From DASRDR01 sp035550795 (lineage in GTDB: Bacteria > Methylomirabilota > Methylomirabilia > Rokubacteriales > DASRDR01): a stretch of DNA of 64,000 nt. A program made the translations under genes and the position numbers. Numbering within the stretch: position 1 is the stretch's first letter; the number at the start of each line of letters is the position of its first letter. Below, piece by piece: positions 18,303 to 26,622 of the stretch. The notes under the pieces were generated by a model. It was not told the origin of the DNA and did no database searches. It was given only the letters and a program-made list of their open reading frames with translations. The DNA lies in contig DASZOL010000029.1 in NCBI GenBank assembly GCA_035550795.1, positions 1-64,000 of the forward strand, written 5' to 3'.

Positions 18303-19135
18303 CGGGCGAGCCCGGCCTGCCGGGAAGCCAGCCACGCGCCCTTGAGCGTGTCACCCCTGAGGCCGCAGCGCAGCGCCTCGAGGGCCAGGATGTCCTCGGG
18401 GGCGACATTGCCCAGGTTGACGTTGGGACCAAACCGGAGGACGAGATACCGCTGCTGGGGCCCGAGCGGAGCCTCCCAGAGGACCCGGCCCGGGTCGCGC
18501 ACGCCCTTGAGGAAGGCCTCGATCTCGGCTTCCTTGGGGAGTCCCGAGGCGTCGTAGATGCCGACCCCCTTGCCCGCCTCACGCGCTTCCATGATCACCA
18601 AGAAGGCCCCGCCGTCGAGGTCGGCGTTGACGGTCTCGGCGAGCGCCGCCATCGGCTGGGCGTCCGCCGGGTCCTTCTTGCCCACCTCCGACAGCACCCG
18701 GAAGCCCGCCTTCACCGCCTTCGCGATGGCGTCAGCCCGGGTCCGGCGATCCATCTCGATCGTGCCGTCCGAGACCTCGATGGCGTTGAAGCCGAGCTCG
18801 CGCGCCCGGTCGAGGTAGCGGTCGAGCGATCCCTGCCAGACGGCGACCTCCTGGAAGGTCCCGCCCGGCATGCAGTCGACCCCGTGGGCGGTGACCGTCC
18901 GCACCTTCTCCTTCAGGACGTCGTGACCGAAGAAGGCCGAGGTCCCGAACGTGAGCTTCAGGACGTCGACGACCGGCGCCGCCACCTGCATGAGGTCGTC
19001 GATCGCGTTGAGGCCGAGCCCCTTGTCGATGACCATGGTCCAGCCGCGCTCGCGGGGCTTCTGGAGCCGTTCGCGGACCGGCACCTCGATGGCCCCCTCC
19101 CAGGCAGGGCGCGTGGCTCGGTCCCGCTCATTCAT
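18299..19135 (-). CDS. comA: Phosphosulfolactate synthase (ComA family)
   Basis: A 278-residue TIM-barrel protein of the ComA family, which adds sulfite to phosphoenolpyruvate to give (2R)-phospho-3-sulfolactate, the first step of archaeal coenzyme M synthesis and of some bacterial sulfolactate or CoM pathways. Family landmarks are TMVIDKGLGLNAIDDLM, VDVLKLTFGTSAFF, GGTFQEVAVWQG, NAIEVSDGTIEM, VLSEVGKKDP and GPNVNLGNVAPED. The ATG at 19135 lies 8 bases inside the preceding kinase-like gene and its stop overlaps TauE, so it is embedded in the operon. No comB, comC or comDE homologue is visible, apart from the ThDP enzyme that could act at the decarboxylation step. Confidence 0.88.
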   Translation of the reverse strand: MNERDRATRPAWEGAIEVPVRERLQKPRERGWTMVIDKGLGLNAIDDLMQVAAPVVDVLKLTFGTSAFFGHDVLKEKVRTVTAHGVDCMPGGTFQEVAVWQGSLDRYLDRARELGFNAIEVSDGTIEMDRRTRADAIAKAVKAGFRVLSEVGKKDPADAQPMAALAETVNADLDGGAFLVIMEAREAGKGVGIYDASGLPKEAEIEAFLKGVRDPGRVLWEAPLGPQQRYLVLRFGPNVNLGNVAPEDILALEALRCGLRGDTLKGAWLASRQAGLAR

Positions 19136-20135
19136 CGAGCAAGCCCTCCAGACAGTTGCGCGCTCCGCACAGCGTGCTCCGGGCGCTCTTGACCGCGGCT
19201 CGCTCGACCAGCCCCTGCATGGCCCGGAGCCGGCGAGCCATCAGCGCCGGGGTGTCGAGCGACGGGACCGGGAGCCGGTCGTACAGGAGCACGGTCCCAC
19301 CGTGCTTCTCGGTCGCGTTGTCGAAGAGGAGCTTGACCAGCTTCTCGCGTCGGCCGAGGTCTGCGACGACCGCCCGCTCCCGGCCCGACTCCACCTTCGG
19401 GCTCACGATCCGCAAGGCCGGCCTCACCAGGAGGTCCGCGGGCGTCTGCACGTGCCCCAGGTCCAGCGCGATCTTCGAGCCCCAGGGGTCCTTCGGCGAT
19501 GGCGACGACGGCAGGGTGAGCCCGAGGCGCTCGATCACGCCGGGGAAGTCGTAGAGGAGCGTGCCGAGTCGGATGTTGTCGAAGAGCGAGCCCTTGTAGA
19601 ACTCGTATCCGCCGTCCGTGAGGCGAACGTGCGTCATCTCCGTCGAGAAGATGGTCCACCCCCGGGAAAGACCCTCCAGCAGGAACACGGTCTTCCCCGC
19701 CCCCGCGCCCCCGGGGACGAGCCAGAGGTCCCCCTTGTCGTCGACCATGGCACTCGCGTGGAACGACCAGGTGTCGTGGTATCGCTCCAGGGCGTGGATC
19801 GCGTAGCGGAAGAGGAACCCCAGGTTTCCGAACAGCGAGTAGCGACGATCGGAGTTCGCGGCCTCGAGGGCCGTCCAGTCTCCCACCGCGACCACCCGGT
19901 CGGGCTCGAGCACGATCGCCGGATCGAGGCCCGGCGTGTCGATGATGCGGATCTCCGCGTCGACACCCGCGGAGGCGCCGTCCCACGGCACGTCGTCGAT
20001 GCGATGGTAGTCGGTCAGGAGTGACTGAGGCACCGGATCGGTGAAGTACTCGGAGCGCGTAAGGAGCTCCCCGTTGTTGGACACGAGGCCGAGGCGGGCG
20101 CGGACGATCCGGATCGCGCGGCGGTGGAGATTCAT
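19128..20135 (-). CDS. HPr kinase-like P-loop protein
   Basis: A 335-residue protein with a Walker A loop in WLVPGGAGAGKTVFLLEG (residues 142-149) preceded by YHDTWSFHASAMVDDKGD, the arrangement of HprK-related ATP-binding domains (alanine-rich strand, then P-loop). The N-terminal 120 residues are not the HprK N-domain and I do not recognise them. There is no signal peptide or membrane span. It is the first gene of the sulfite-linked operon and overlaps comA by 8 nt. Possible roles are a small-molecule or protein kinase regulating the pathway; function is unknown. Confidence 0.7.
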   Translation of the reverse strand: MNLHRRAIRIVRARLGLVSNNGELLTRSEYFTDPVPQSLLTDYHRIDDVPWDGASAGVDAEIRIIDTPGLDPAIVLEPDRVVAVGDWTALEAANSDRRYSLFGNLGFLFRYAIHALERYHDTWSFHASAMVDDKGDLWLVPGGAGAGKTVFLLEGLSRGWTIFSTEMTHVRLTDGGYEFYKGSLFDNIRLGTLLYDFPGVIERLGLTLPSSPSPKDPWGSKIALDLGHVQTPADLLVRPALRIVSPKVESGRERAVVADLGRREKLVKLLFDNATEKHGGTVLLYDRLPVPSLDTPALMARRLRAMQGLVERAAVKSARSTLCGARNCLEGLLDE

Positions 20136-20150
20136 GGTCAGCCCTGGTCG

Positions 20151-20177
20151 CCGGGGCGCTCGGTCCTTGCGCCCCGG
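20151..20177 (-). promoter_or_regulatory. GC-rich inverted repeat in the leader of the sulfite-linked operon
   Basis: Perfect 9-bp arms CCGGGGCGC and GCGCCCCGG separated by 9 nt, lying 16 nt upstream of the first ATG (20135). It could fold as an mRNA hairpin that affects translation, or act as an operator. No T-run follows on the minus strand, so it is not a standard terminator for the ExeB gene. Confidence 0.45.
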
Positions 20178-20225
20178 CCGTCGACATCCGGGACCGGGGA
20201 GGACTAGCTGCCGGGCGGCCTAGCC

Positions 20226-20255
20226 ACTGTCCCAGAGGGACCGCGATCGTGTCAA
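20226..20255 (-). promoter_or_regulatory. Possible promoter of the HprK-like/comA operon
   Basis: Minus-strand TTGACA (20255-20250) overlaps the stop codon of the ExeB gene; an 18-nt spacer leads to GACAGT (20231-20226), a weak -10. The predicted leader is about 85 nt and includes the inverted repeat at 20151-20177. Confidence 0.4.
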
Positions 20256-21169
20256 GGCGACCTTGGACGCGTGTACGGGTTGAGCTTCGGTCGAAGGATA
20301 AGGTGCCCGCCCTGATGCCGCAGAAGCGCCCCGTCCGGCGTGATCTGCTCGACGACGGCCTCCTCGCTCACCGCCTGCCCCTCGACGTACTTGCGTCCGT
20401 TGATGAAGACCATCCGCTCCGCGGGCACCTCGGAGTACACGAGCACGTCCAGCGTAAGCCCGGCCAGTGACTCACCGGCCTCCGGTCCTGTGGCCCGGCC
20501 GGGCGCCGGCTCGGGCGGTGGGCCAGGGGGACGCGTCGCCACCGGCGGCCCGGCCTGGTCGCCGCCCGGCCGCCTTGGGGGGATCGCGTCGCCCTCGGAG
20601 GCGCTCGCCGGCTCCGGCGCAGGCGGGGGGGGGGCGGCCCCCGCGCGCCGGGCCTCGGGGACTTCCGGGGCAGGCGGGGCGGCCGCCGGGCGCAAAGGGG
20701 CGGCGCCGGAACGCGGGGGGGCCGGCACCTTCACGTCCGGCGCCGCGGGTGCGACGCGCGGGCGAGCCGCCGCGTCGTCCGTTGCGGGACGCTCGACGGC
20801 CGGAGGACTGGCCGCACGGGCCGGTGCCGGGTCCGCCCGCGCCGGTGCGCGCGCCGGCGGGGGAGGCAACGGCGTGTCGTCCACGCTCGCGACGGTGGCG
20901 GCCGGCGCTGGTGCTGGGGCTGGCGCCGCCGGCGCTGTCACTGGCGCCGTCACCGGGGACTGCGTCGTCTCCGGGAGCGGCCCAGAATGCCCGGGCCCCC
21001 AGAGGGCGTAGACGGCGACCGCGCTCACTGCGAGCGCGCCGGCGGCGGCCCAGGCCCACGGCAGCCAGCGAAAGACCGCGGCGCCTCCGTGAGTCGTGGT
21101 GAGGGTGGGAACCCGCCCTCCCTGCCGGTCGCGCTCCGCCTTCTTGAGGGCGTCGAGAATGTACGACAC
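20252..21169 (-). CDS. gspB: GspB/ExeB-like type II secretion assembly protein
   Basis: A 305-residue bitopic inner-membrane protein. It opens with the diagnostic MSYILDALKKAERDR, has one membrane helix near residues 33-55, a long Pro/Ala-rich periplasmic linker (residues 60-230) and a C-terminal GspB domain (LDVLVYSEVPAERMVFINGR through LLRHQGGHLILRP). GspB partners GspA to help secretin insertion through the cell wall in type II secretion or related pilus systems. The gene starts 9 nt after gspA. No secretin or other gsp genes are in the window, so the system served is unknown. Confidence 0.9.
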   Translation of the reverse strand: MSYILDALKKAERDRQGGRVPTLTTTHGGAAVFRWLPWAWAAAGALAVSAVAVYALWGPGHSGPLPETTQSPVTAPVTAPAAPAPAPAPAATVASVDDTPLPPPPARAPARADPAPARAASPPAVERPATDDAAARPRVAPAAPDVKVPAPPRSGAAPLRPAAAPPAPEVPEARRAGAAPPPPAPEPASASEGDAIPPRRPGGDQAGPPVATRPPGPPPEPAPGRATGPEAGESLAGLTLDVLVYSEVPAERMVFINGRKYVEGQAVSEEAVVEQITPDGALLRHQGGHLILRPKLNPYTRPRSP

Positions 21170-21178
21170 GATCCCGAC

Positions 21179-22819
21179 CTACGGGGTCCCGCCGGAGAGC
21201 CGAGGCACGTCGGACACTCTCTCCGTTCCCTGCAGCAGGATCGCCGTCTCGCGATCGACCACCCCGTGTGGCTCCAGCGACCGGGCCTGCTGGAAGGCGA
21301 CGACGCGCTGCCGGAGGGCCTCGTCAAAGGGCTGTCCCCGCTCGACCGGGAGATCCGCGCCGTCGGCGCGGGCCAGCTGCTCCCGGAGCCAGTCGGCCGC
21401 CGGACCGCGAGTGCCGGGCCGGACCGGAAGCGGCCCCGGCGGCGGACGCCACAGGACGATGAACAGTCCCTCCCAGACGGCCTCGACCTCCGACACAGGC
21501 ACCGTGACGGACCGGTCGCGGAACCTGAAGGTGGCCTCCGACGGCGTGAGCGCCGTGAGGACCGCATAGCGCCGCGTGCCGGACGGCCCGACGAGCTCCA
21601 GCGCGGCCGGCAGGTCAAGCCGACGGAGCTTCCGCAAGGTGCCGACCGTCGTGAAGCACTCGAGCATCCCCAGCGGGGGGCTTCCGCAATCCACTCGAGT
21701 TGCCGTCACCGGGACCCCCCAGAGCCCCAGCAGCTCGGCCAGGGCATCGCTGCGGGTGGCCGGCAGCGTATCGTCTCTGAGCAGGGTCCCCAGCCGGGGG
21801 ACTGCCCGGCGCGCGTCCGGCGGGGCCGCGTCGAGCGCGGTCGGGGAAGGGCTAACCAGCGACGGAGCGATGGGGCCCGCCACGACGTCCTCTCGCCGGG
21901 CCTCGCCCTGGCCAAGCTCCCCGGGCACCAGGAGCAACAGGCCGACCCCTCCGGCCACGGCGACGAGCGCTGCCGCGGCGATCCGGCGCCACGGCCACCG
22001 CGCGCGGCCCGACTGGCCCAGCACCTCGGCCGCCGCGCGGCGCACTGTCCCCGCGTCGACCTGAGGGCGCTCCTGCGTATAGGCCCCGAGAAGCGCACGG
22101 TCTGCGACGGCGTTTATGAGCCGGGGAATGCCGCGCGACCGCCGGTGGAGCATCCGGAGGGCGACCTCCGTGAACACGGAGCGGCCGCGTCCGGCCACCG
22201 CGAGACGGTGACGGATGTACGCGCGTGTCTCCGCGCACGAGAGCGGCTCGAGGTGGTAGCGAGCCGTGACGCGCTGAGCAAGCTGCCGGAGCTTCGGCTG
22301 GTCGAGGATCTCGGTCAGCTCCGGCTGCCCGATAAGAATCACCTGGAGGAGCTTCTCCCGCGTGGTCTCGAGGTTCGTGAGCAGGCGCACCTCTTCCAGG
22401 ACCTCGGGCGCGAGGTTCTGCGCCTCGTCCACGATCAGCACCGTGCGTCGGCCGCGGGCGTGCGCGTCGAGGAGGTGCCGGTACAGGCGATCGACGAGCT
22501 CCTTGGAGCTCGTGGTGCCGGCCGGGTAGGGGATGCGCAGCTCGTCGCACACGGCGGCGAGGAGCTCGACGGGGCTCAGGCGCGGGTTGAGGACGAGCGC
22601 GAGGTCCACGTTGGGGGGGAGCTGCTCGAGGAGGCACCGGCATATGCTCGTCTTGCCGGTTCCGACCTCGCCGGTGAGCTGGACGAAGCCGCCGTGCTCG
22701 CCGACGCCGTAGACCAGGTGCGCGAGCGCCTCGCGGTGCCGTGCGCTCATGTAGAGGAAGCGCGGGTCCGGCGTGATCGAGAACGGGGGCTCGCGCAGGC
22801 CGAAGTATGAAAGATACAT
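21179..22819 (-). CDS. gspA: GspA/ExeA-like AAA+ ATPase with peptidoglycan-binding domain
   Basis: A 546-residue inner-membrane ATPase. Residues 1-270 are the AAA+ (AAA_22) domain: MYLSYFGLREPPFSITPDPRF start, Walker A GEVGTGKTS, Walker B TVLIVDEAQNL, and GIPRLINAVADRALLGAY. A membrane helix follows (AAAALVAVAGGVGLLLLV, near residue 275). The periplasmic part ends in a PG_binding_1-like repeat (GQPFDEALRQRVVAFQQARS through VVDRETAILL). Together with GspB it is thought to remodel peptidoglycan for secretin assembly. ATG 22819 has a GGGGGGA site, and a promoter lies at 22875-22847. Confidence 0.92.
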   Translation of the reverse strand: MYLSYFGLREPPFSITPDPRFLYMSARHREALAHLVYGVGEHGGFVQLTGEVGTGKTSICRCLLEQLPPNVDLALVLNPRLSPVELLAAVCDELRIPYPAGTTSSKELVDRLYRHLLDAHARGRRTVLIVDEAQNLAPEVLEEVRLLTNLETTREKLLQVILIGQPELTEILDQPKLRQLAQRVTARYHLEPLSCAETRAYIRHRLAVAGRGRSVFTEVALRMLHRRSRGIPRLINAVADRALLGAYTQERPQVDAGTVRRAAAEVLGQSGRARWPWRRIAAAALVAVAGGVGLLLLVPGELGQGEARREDVVAGPIAPSLVSPSPTALDAAPPDARRAVPRLGTLLRDDTLPATRSDALAELLGLWGVPVTATRVDCGSPPLGMLECFTTVGTLRKLRRLDLPAALELVGPSGTRRYAVLTALTPSEATFRFRDRSVTVPVSEVEAVWEGLFIVLWRPPPGPLPVRPGTRGPAADWLREQLARADGADLPVERGQPFDEALRQRVVAFQQARSLEPHGVVDRETAILLQGTERVSDVPRLSGGTP

Positions 22820-22846
22820 GGTCCCCCCGGCGGGTGCCTCCCGAGG

Positions 22847-22875
22847 AGCATAGCACCTCCGCCCCCCGGCATGAA
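22847..22875 (-). promoter_or_regulatory. Probable promoter of gspAB
   Basis: Minus-strand TTCATG (22875-22870), 17-nt spacer, TATGCT (22852-22847). The predicted leader is about 20 nt and carries the purine-rich ribosome site of gspA. It is divergent from the response-regulator promoter at 22923. Confidence 0.45.
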
Positions 22876-22922
22876 TCGCGCCGTGCCGGCGGGCCGGCCC
22901 TTCACGGAACGGCTGAACTTTT

Positions 22923-22951
22923 TTGACATCCTGCGGGCCCCTGCGTACCGT
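22923..22951 (+). promoter_or_regulatory. Promoter of the response regulator, apparently leaderless
   Basis: TTGACA (22923-22928), 17-nt spacer, TACCGT (22946-22951), then six bases and ATG at 22958. The expected +1 coincides with the A of the ATG, and no Shine-Dalgarno is present. Confidence 0.6.
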
Positions 22952-22957
22952 GGGTTG

Positions 22958-23380
22958 ATGGCCTCCCCCAGCGCGGGCGCCTTGGCCAAAACGAAGCCGC
23001 GGAAGTGGGTCCTGGTCGTGGACGACAACGCCCGTCTGCGAAGCCTCTGGATCGAGGTGCTGGAGGAGGCCGGTTACAGGGCGGTCGGGTCGGAGGACGG
23101 TCTGGCGGCGGCGGATCTCATCCGGGACCTCTTCCCGGACATGATCCTGCTCGATCTCCGCATGCCGCGCGCCTCGGGGTGGGACTTCCTCGAGAACGTG
23201 CGCGCCAACCCGAGGTGGCACACGATTCCGGTGGTGATCGTCTCGGCCCACCTGGAGGAGGGCCCGGATCTGGCGGGCTCGGGACTGAACATCGTCGGAC
23301 AGCTCGCCAAGCCCGTCTCCGTCGGCGACCTCGTGGCCAAGGTGGAGGAGATCATCGGCCCGGCGCAGTCACGGGTCTGA
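22958..23380 (+). CDS. Single-domain response regulator (CheY/REC-like)
   Basis: A 140-residue receiver domain without an output domain. Acidic pocket Asp22-Asp23 (LVVDDN), phosphoacceptor Asp66 (ILLDLRMP), Ser96 in VIVSAH, and Lys118 in QLAKPVSV. The start at 22958 fits the promoter geometry and removes a low-complexity N-terminal extension that could be read from 22871. No histidine kinase is nearby, so its partner is unknown. It is transcribed divergently from gspAB and convergently with the EF-G-like gene. Confidence 0.88.
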   Translation: MASPSAGALAKTKPRKWVLVVDDNARLRSLWIEVLEEAGYRAVGSEDGLAAADLIRDLFPDMILLDLRMPRASGWDFLENVRANPRWHTIPVVIVSAHLEEGPDLAGSGLNIVGQLAKPVSVGDLVAKVEEIIGPAQSRV

Positions 23381-23499
23381 GGCGTTCGCCGCGGTCCGCA
23401 GGTACCTGCCGGAGAGCGCCGTGGCGGGCGGCCTCCGACGCGCTCGATGGGAGCCGCGCGGTCAGGTCCAGACGTGGACGACCGCCGGGCCGGGCGGGC

Positions 23500-25596
23500 T
23501 CAGTGCTTCTCGGCCGCGCGGGCTTCCTTCTCCTTCCGGGCCTCGTTCACGACCTTCTCGGACAGCATCGAGGGCAGCTCCTCGTAGTGGGAGAACTCCA
23601 TTGAGTAGCTGCCCCGCCCTCCCGACATCGAGCGGAGGTGCGGCTCGTAGTTGAGCATCTCCGCCATCGGGACCTGGGCCCGGACGACCGTGCTCTCGTC
23701 GCCGGGCTCCATCCCTGCGATCTTCCCGCGGCGGCTGTTGAGGTCCCCGATCACGTCGCCCGCGATGCCGGACGGCGCCGTCACCTCGACGTCCATGACC
23801 GGCTCTAGGAGGCACGGCCGCGCTTCCAGGACGGCCTTCTCGGCCGCGATCTGGCCCGCGAGCTGGAACGCGATGTCGGACGAGTCGACCGTGTGGTACG
23901 AACCGTCGTAGAGCGTCACGCGGACGTCCACCACCTGGTAGCCGGCCACGACACCCCGCTCGAGCCGTGCGCGCACGCCCTTCTCGACCGACGGAATGAA
24001 GTTCCGGGGAATCGAGCCGCCGAAGATCTTGTCGACGAACTCGAGCCCGCTGCCCCGCGACAGCGGCTCGATCTCGACCCAGCAGTCGCCGAACTGGCCC
24101 CGTCCGCCCGTCTGCTTCTTGTGCCGGCCCTGAACCTGGGCACGGCCCTTGACGGTCTCCTTGTAGGGGATCCGCGGCGGCAGGAGGACCACCTCGGCAT
24201 TGAACTTCCGCTTCATCCGCTCGAGGGTGACCTCGATGTGAAGCTGGCCGGCCCCCGAGATCAGGAGCTGCTTGGTCTCGGGGTCGTAGTGGTACCGGAG
24301 AGTCGGGTCTTCCTCCGCGAGCCGGGCCAGCGCGTTCGAGATCTTGTCCTCGTCGCCCTTCGCCTTGGGCTGCAGCGCGAACGAGATTGCTGGCTCGGCG
24401 AACTGGATGCGGGGGAACACCACGGGGGCGTTCTCGGCGCACAGCGTGTCCCCGGTGAGGGTCTCCTTGAGCTTCAGCACCACGCCGATCTCGCCGGGCC
24501 CGAGCGCCTCGACCGCCTTCTGCTCCCGGCCCTGGAGCAGCGCCACCTGGCCAACCCGCTCCCGGGCTTCGCGCGCCGGGTTGTAGACCTGGGAGTTCCC
24601 CGCGATCGTTCCCGAGAAGACGCGGAACAACGTGAGCTTGCCGACGTGGGGATCGGTGAGGGTCTTGAAGACCAGGGCCGAGAACGGGTCCTTCGTGCTG
24701 GCCCCCCGGGTCACGGGCTCCTTGGTCCGGGGATCGGTGCCCTCCACCGGCGGCCGGTCGGCCGGCGAGGGAAAGGAGTCGATCACGATGTCGAGCAGGG
24801 AGCGGACCCCGATCGCCTTCGTCGCGGACCCGCAGATCACGGGCACCAGCTTGCCGTCCGCGATGGCCAGGCGGAGGGCCCTCAGGACCTCGGCGTCGGC
24901 CAGCGTCCCCTCCTCGAGGTAGCGGGCCAGGAGGTCGTCGTCGGTCTCGGCCACGGCCTCGATGAGCTTCTCGCGGTAGCCTTGCACCGTCTCCGCGAGC
25001 TCGGCCGGGATCTCCGTCTCCACGATCTTCCCCGGCGCGTCCCCCAGGACGTAGCCCTTCATCCGGAGCACGTCCACGAGCCCGCGAAACGCGGCCTCCT
25101 GGCCGATCGGCACGTGAAGGGGGACGAAGCGTCCCTTGAGCCGCCGCTGGATCGATTCCAGGGCGCGGACGAAGTCGGCCCGCTCCCGGTCCATCCGGTT
25201 GACGAAGACCAGGCGCGGCAGGCCGTACTCCTGTGCGAACTTCGAGACCTTCTCCGTCTGGACCTCGACCCCAGCCACCGCGTCCACGACGAGCACCGCG
25301 CCCTCGACGACGCGGAGTCCGGCTCGCGTCTCCGCGATGAAGTCGCCGTACCCCGGCATGTCCACGAAGTTGAAGCGGTGGTCGCGGTAGTCGCAGTGTG
25401 CCACGCCGATGTTGATGGAGATCTTGCGCTTGACCTCCTCCGGATCGAAGTCGGTCGTCGCGGTGCCGTCGTCGACACGGCCCAGGCGCGACGTCATGCC
25501 GGTGCGGAAGAGGATCGCTTCGACCAGGGACGTCTTGCCGACGCCGCCGTGTCCGGCGAAGCCGACATTACGGATGCGTGCGATATCGATGGCCAT
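23500..25596 (-). CDS. EF-G-like translational GTPase (EF-G2 family)
   Basis: A 698-residue five-domain GTPase resembling elongation factor G. G1 is GFAGHGGVGKTSLVEAILFRTG rather than AHIDAGKTT, G3 is DMPGYGDF rather than DTPGHVDF, and G4 is NRMDRERAD. The switch II His that is catalytic in canonical EF-G is Tyr here, as in the family annotated elongation factor G-like (EF-G2). Domains II-V are present, with domain IV GGRGQFGDCWVEIEP and the C-terminal RSMSGGRGSYSMEFSHYEELP. A GGGAGG ribosome site precedes ATG 25596. No ribosomal protein genes flank it, so it is probably an accessory paralogue and not the housekeeping fusA. Confidence 0.9.
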   Translation of the reverse strand: MAIDIARIRNVGFAGHGGVGKTSLVEAILFRTGMTSRLGRVDDGTATTDFDPEEVKRKISINIGVAHCDYRDHRFNFVDMPGYGDFIAETRAGLRVVEGAVLVVDAVAGVEVQTEKVSKFAQEYGLPRLVFVNRMDRERADFVRALESIQRRLKGRFVPLHVPIGQEAAFRGLVDVLRMKGYVLGDAPGKIVETEIPAELAETVQGYREKLIEAVAETDDDLLARYLEEGTLADAEVLRALRLAIADGKLVPVICGSATKAIGVRSLLDIVIDSFPSPADRPPVEGTDPRTKEPVTRGASTKDPFSALVFKTLTDPHVGKLTLFRVFSGTIAGNSQVYNPAREARERVGQVALLQGREQKAVEALGPGEIGVVLKLKETLTGDTLCAENAPVVFPRIQFAEPAISFALQPKAKGDEDKISNALARLAEEDPTLRYHYDPETKQLLISGAGQLHIEVTLERMKRKFNAEVVLLPPRIPYKETVKGRAQVQGRHKKQTGGRGQFGDCWVEIEPLSRGSGLEFVDKIFGGSIPRNFIPSVEKGVRARLERGVVAGYQVVDVRVTLYDGSYHTVDSSDIAFQLAGQIAAEKAVLEARPCLLEPVMDVEVTAPSGIAGDVIGDLNSRRGKIAGMEPGDESTVVRAQVPMAEMLNYEPHLRSMSGGRGSYSMEFSHYEELPSMLSEKVVNEARKEKEARAAEKH

Positions 25597-25713
25597 CGTG
25601 CCTCCCGGGAGTCGTCAGGGCTGAAGCCAGCCGAACCGGTTCTCTTCGAGGCGTCGAGGTCGAATCGTAGCACGGGCCTTGCGGGGCCGCCCAGGGGGGC
25701 CGATCGGAATGTC

Positions 25714-26622
25714 TCAGCGACACCGACCTGGCGGCACGAGCGTATAGGCGAGGTCGATTGGCGGCAGGCGGCCGTCCTCGGGGTCGGGGGCGAGCCGGAG
25801 GCGCCGCACCACCTCCTGGCGGACGTCCGTGCGGTCGGCCCAGCGGTAGGCGCGGTCGAACGCGCACCATCCCTCGGTCACGCGCCCCGCATAGAGCGTG
25901 TGGAGGAGGACGCTCAGGATGGCCCTTCGGGCTCCTCGCGCGTCGCTCGAGCGCTCAGCCTCGGCCAGCCGCTTCCGCTCCTGGCTGATCCGGAACTGGT
26001 AGACCTGGGGGAACCGCCGGTTGTCCGCAGTGTACGCCCGCTCGCGGAACGTGTAGATCACGGGTACCAGCGGGGAGTCCGCGAAGGGCAGGTCGAACGC
26101 GTACGCGAACCGGGCGTCGCAGGCGATGAGCTCGATCGCCCCGTCTTGGTCGATGTCCGCCGCGCGGAGACTGCAGTCTCCGCCGCGGATCGTGCCCTCG
26201 CGCCGGATCTCGGTTCCCTGCACGTGGAGCACGTGGTAGTCGAAGCAGCAGTGCGCGCCGCCCGACCACTCCTGCACGATGACGTGCCGGCCCGGACCCC
26301 GCCGGAGCGCCTGCTTCGCCTGGTTGTAGAAGGTCAGTCGCCAGCCCTCGACGAGGACGTGCTCCCAGCCGGACTCCTCCTTGGCGACCAGCGCTTCCGA
26401 CTGGTCCGGCCGTCGAACGCGCACGAAGGTGACCTGCTCGACCACCAGCTGGTCACGGTCGAAATAGCTCTGGAACTCGGAGTGCGGGATGTAGACCTCC
26501 CGCAGCTGGATCTCGTCGTCGTCCGCGTCGACCAGGTCGGCGGCCGCACCGCCTCCGGTCAGGACCAGCGCCACCCAGAGCGCCGCGCCGGTCCACGCCG
26601 CGAAGGGGAGGCTGCGGGTCAT
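25714..26622 (-). CDS. Secreted protein with FG-GAP/VCBS-like Asp repeat, function unknown
   Basis: A 302-residue exported protein: signal peptide about residues 1-28 (TGAALWVALVLTGGGAAA) followed by an acidic DLVDADDDEIQ start. Near the middle is SGGAHCCFDYHVLHVQG and an EF-hand/FG-GAP-like loop DIDQDGAIELIACDARF. These resemble periplasmic proteins carrying a single integrin-like repeat. Its ATG overlaps the uvrA stop by four bases (ATGA), so it is expressed with uvrA, though no functional link is evident. Confidence 0.65.
   Translation of the reverse strand: MTRSLPFAAWTGAALWVALVLTGGGAAADLVDADDDEIQLREVYIPHSEFQSYFDRDQLVVEQVTFVRVRRPDQSEALVAKEESGWEHVLVEGWRLTFYNQAKQALRRGPGRHVIVQEWSGGAHCCFDYHVLHVQGTEIRREGTIRGGDCSLRAADIDQDGAIELIACDARFAYAFDLPFADSPLVPVIYTFRERAYTADNRRFPQVYQFRISQERKRLAEAERSSDARGARRAILSVLLHTLYAGRVTEGWCAFDRAYRWADRTDVRQEVVRRLRLAPDPEDGRLPPIDLAYTLVPPGRCR

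Noticed and set aside
20470..21060. Repetitive Ala/Pro/Gly-coding DNA that looks like a tandem repeat
   Set aside because: It is the Pro/Ala-rich periplasmic linker of GspB; no exact repeat unit was found.
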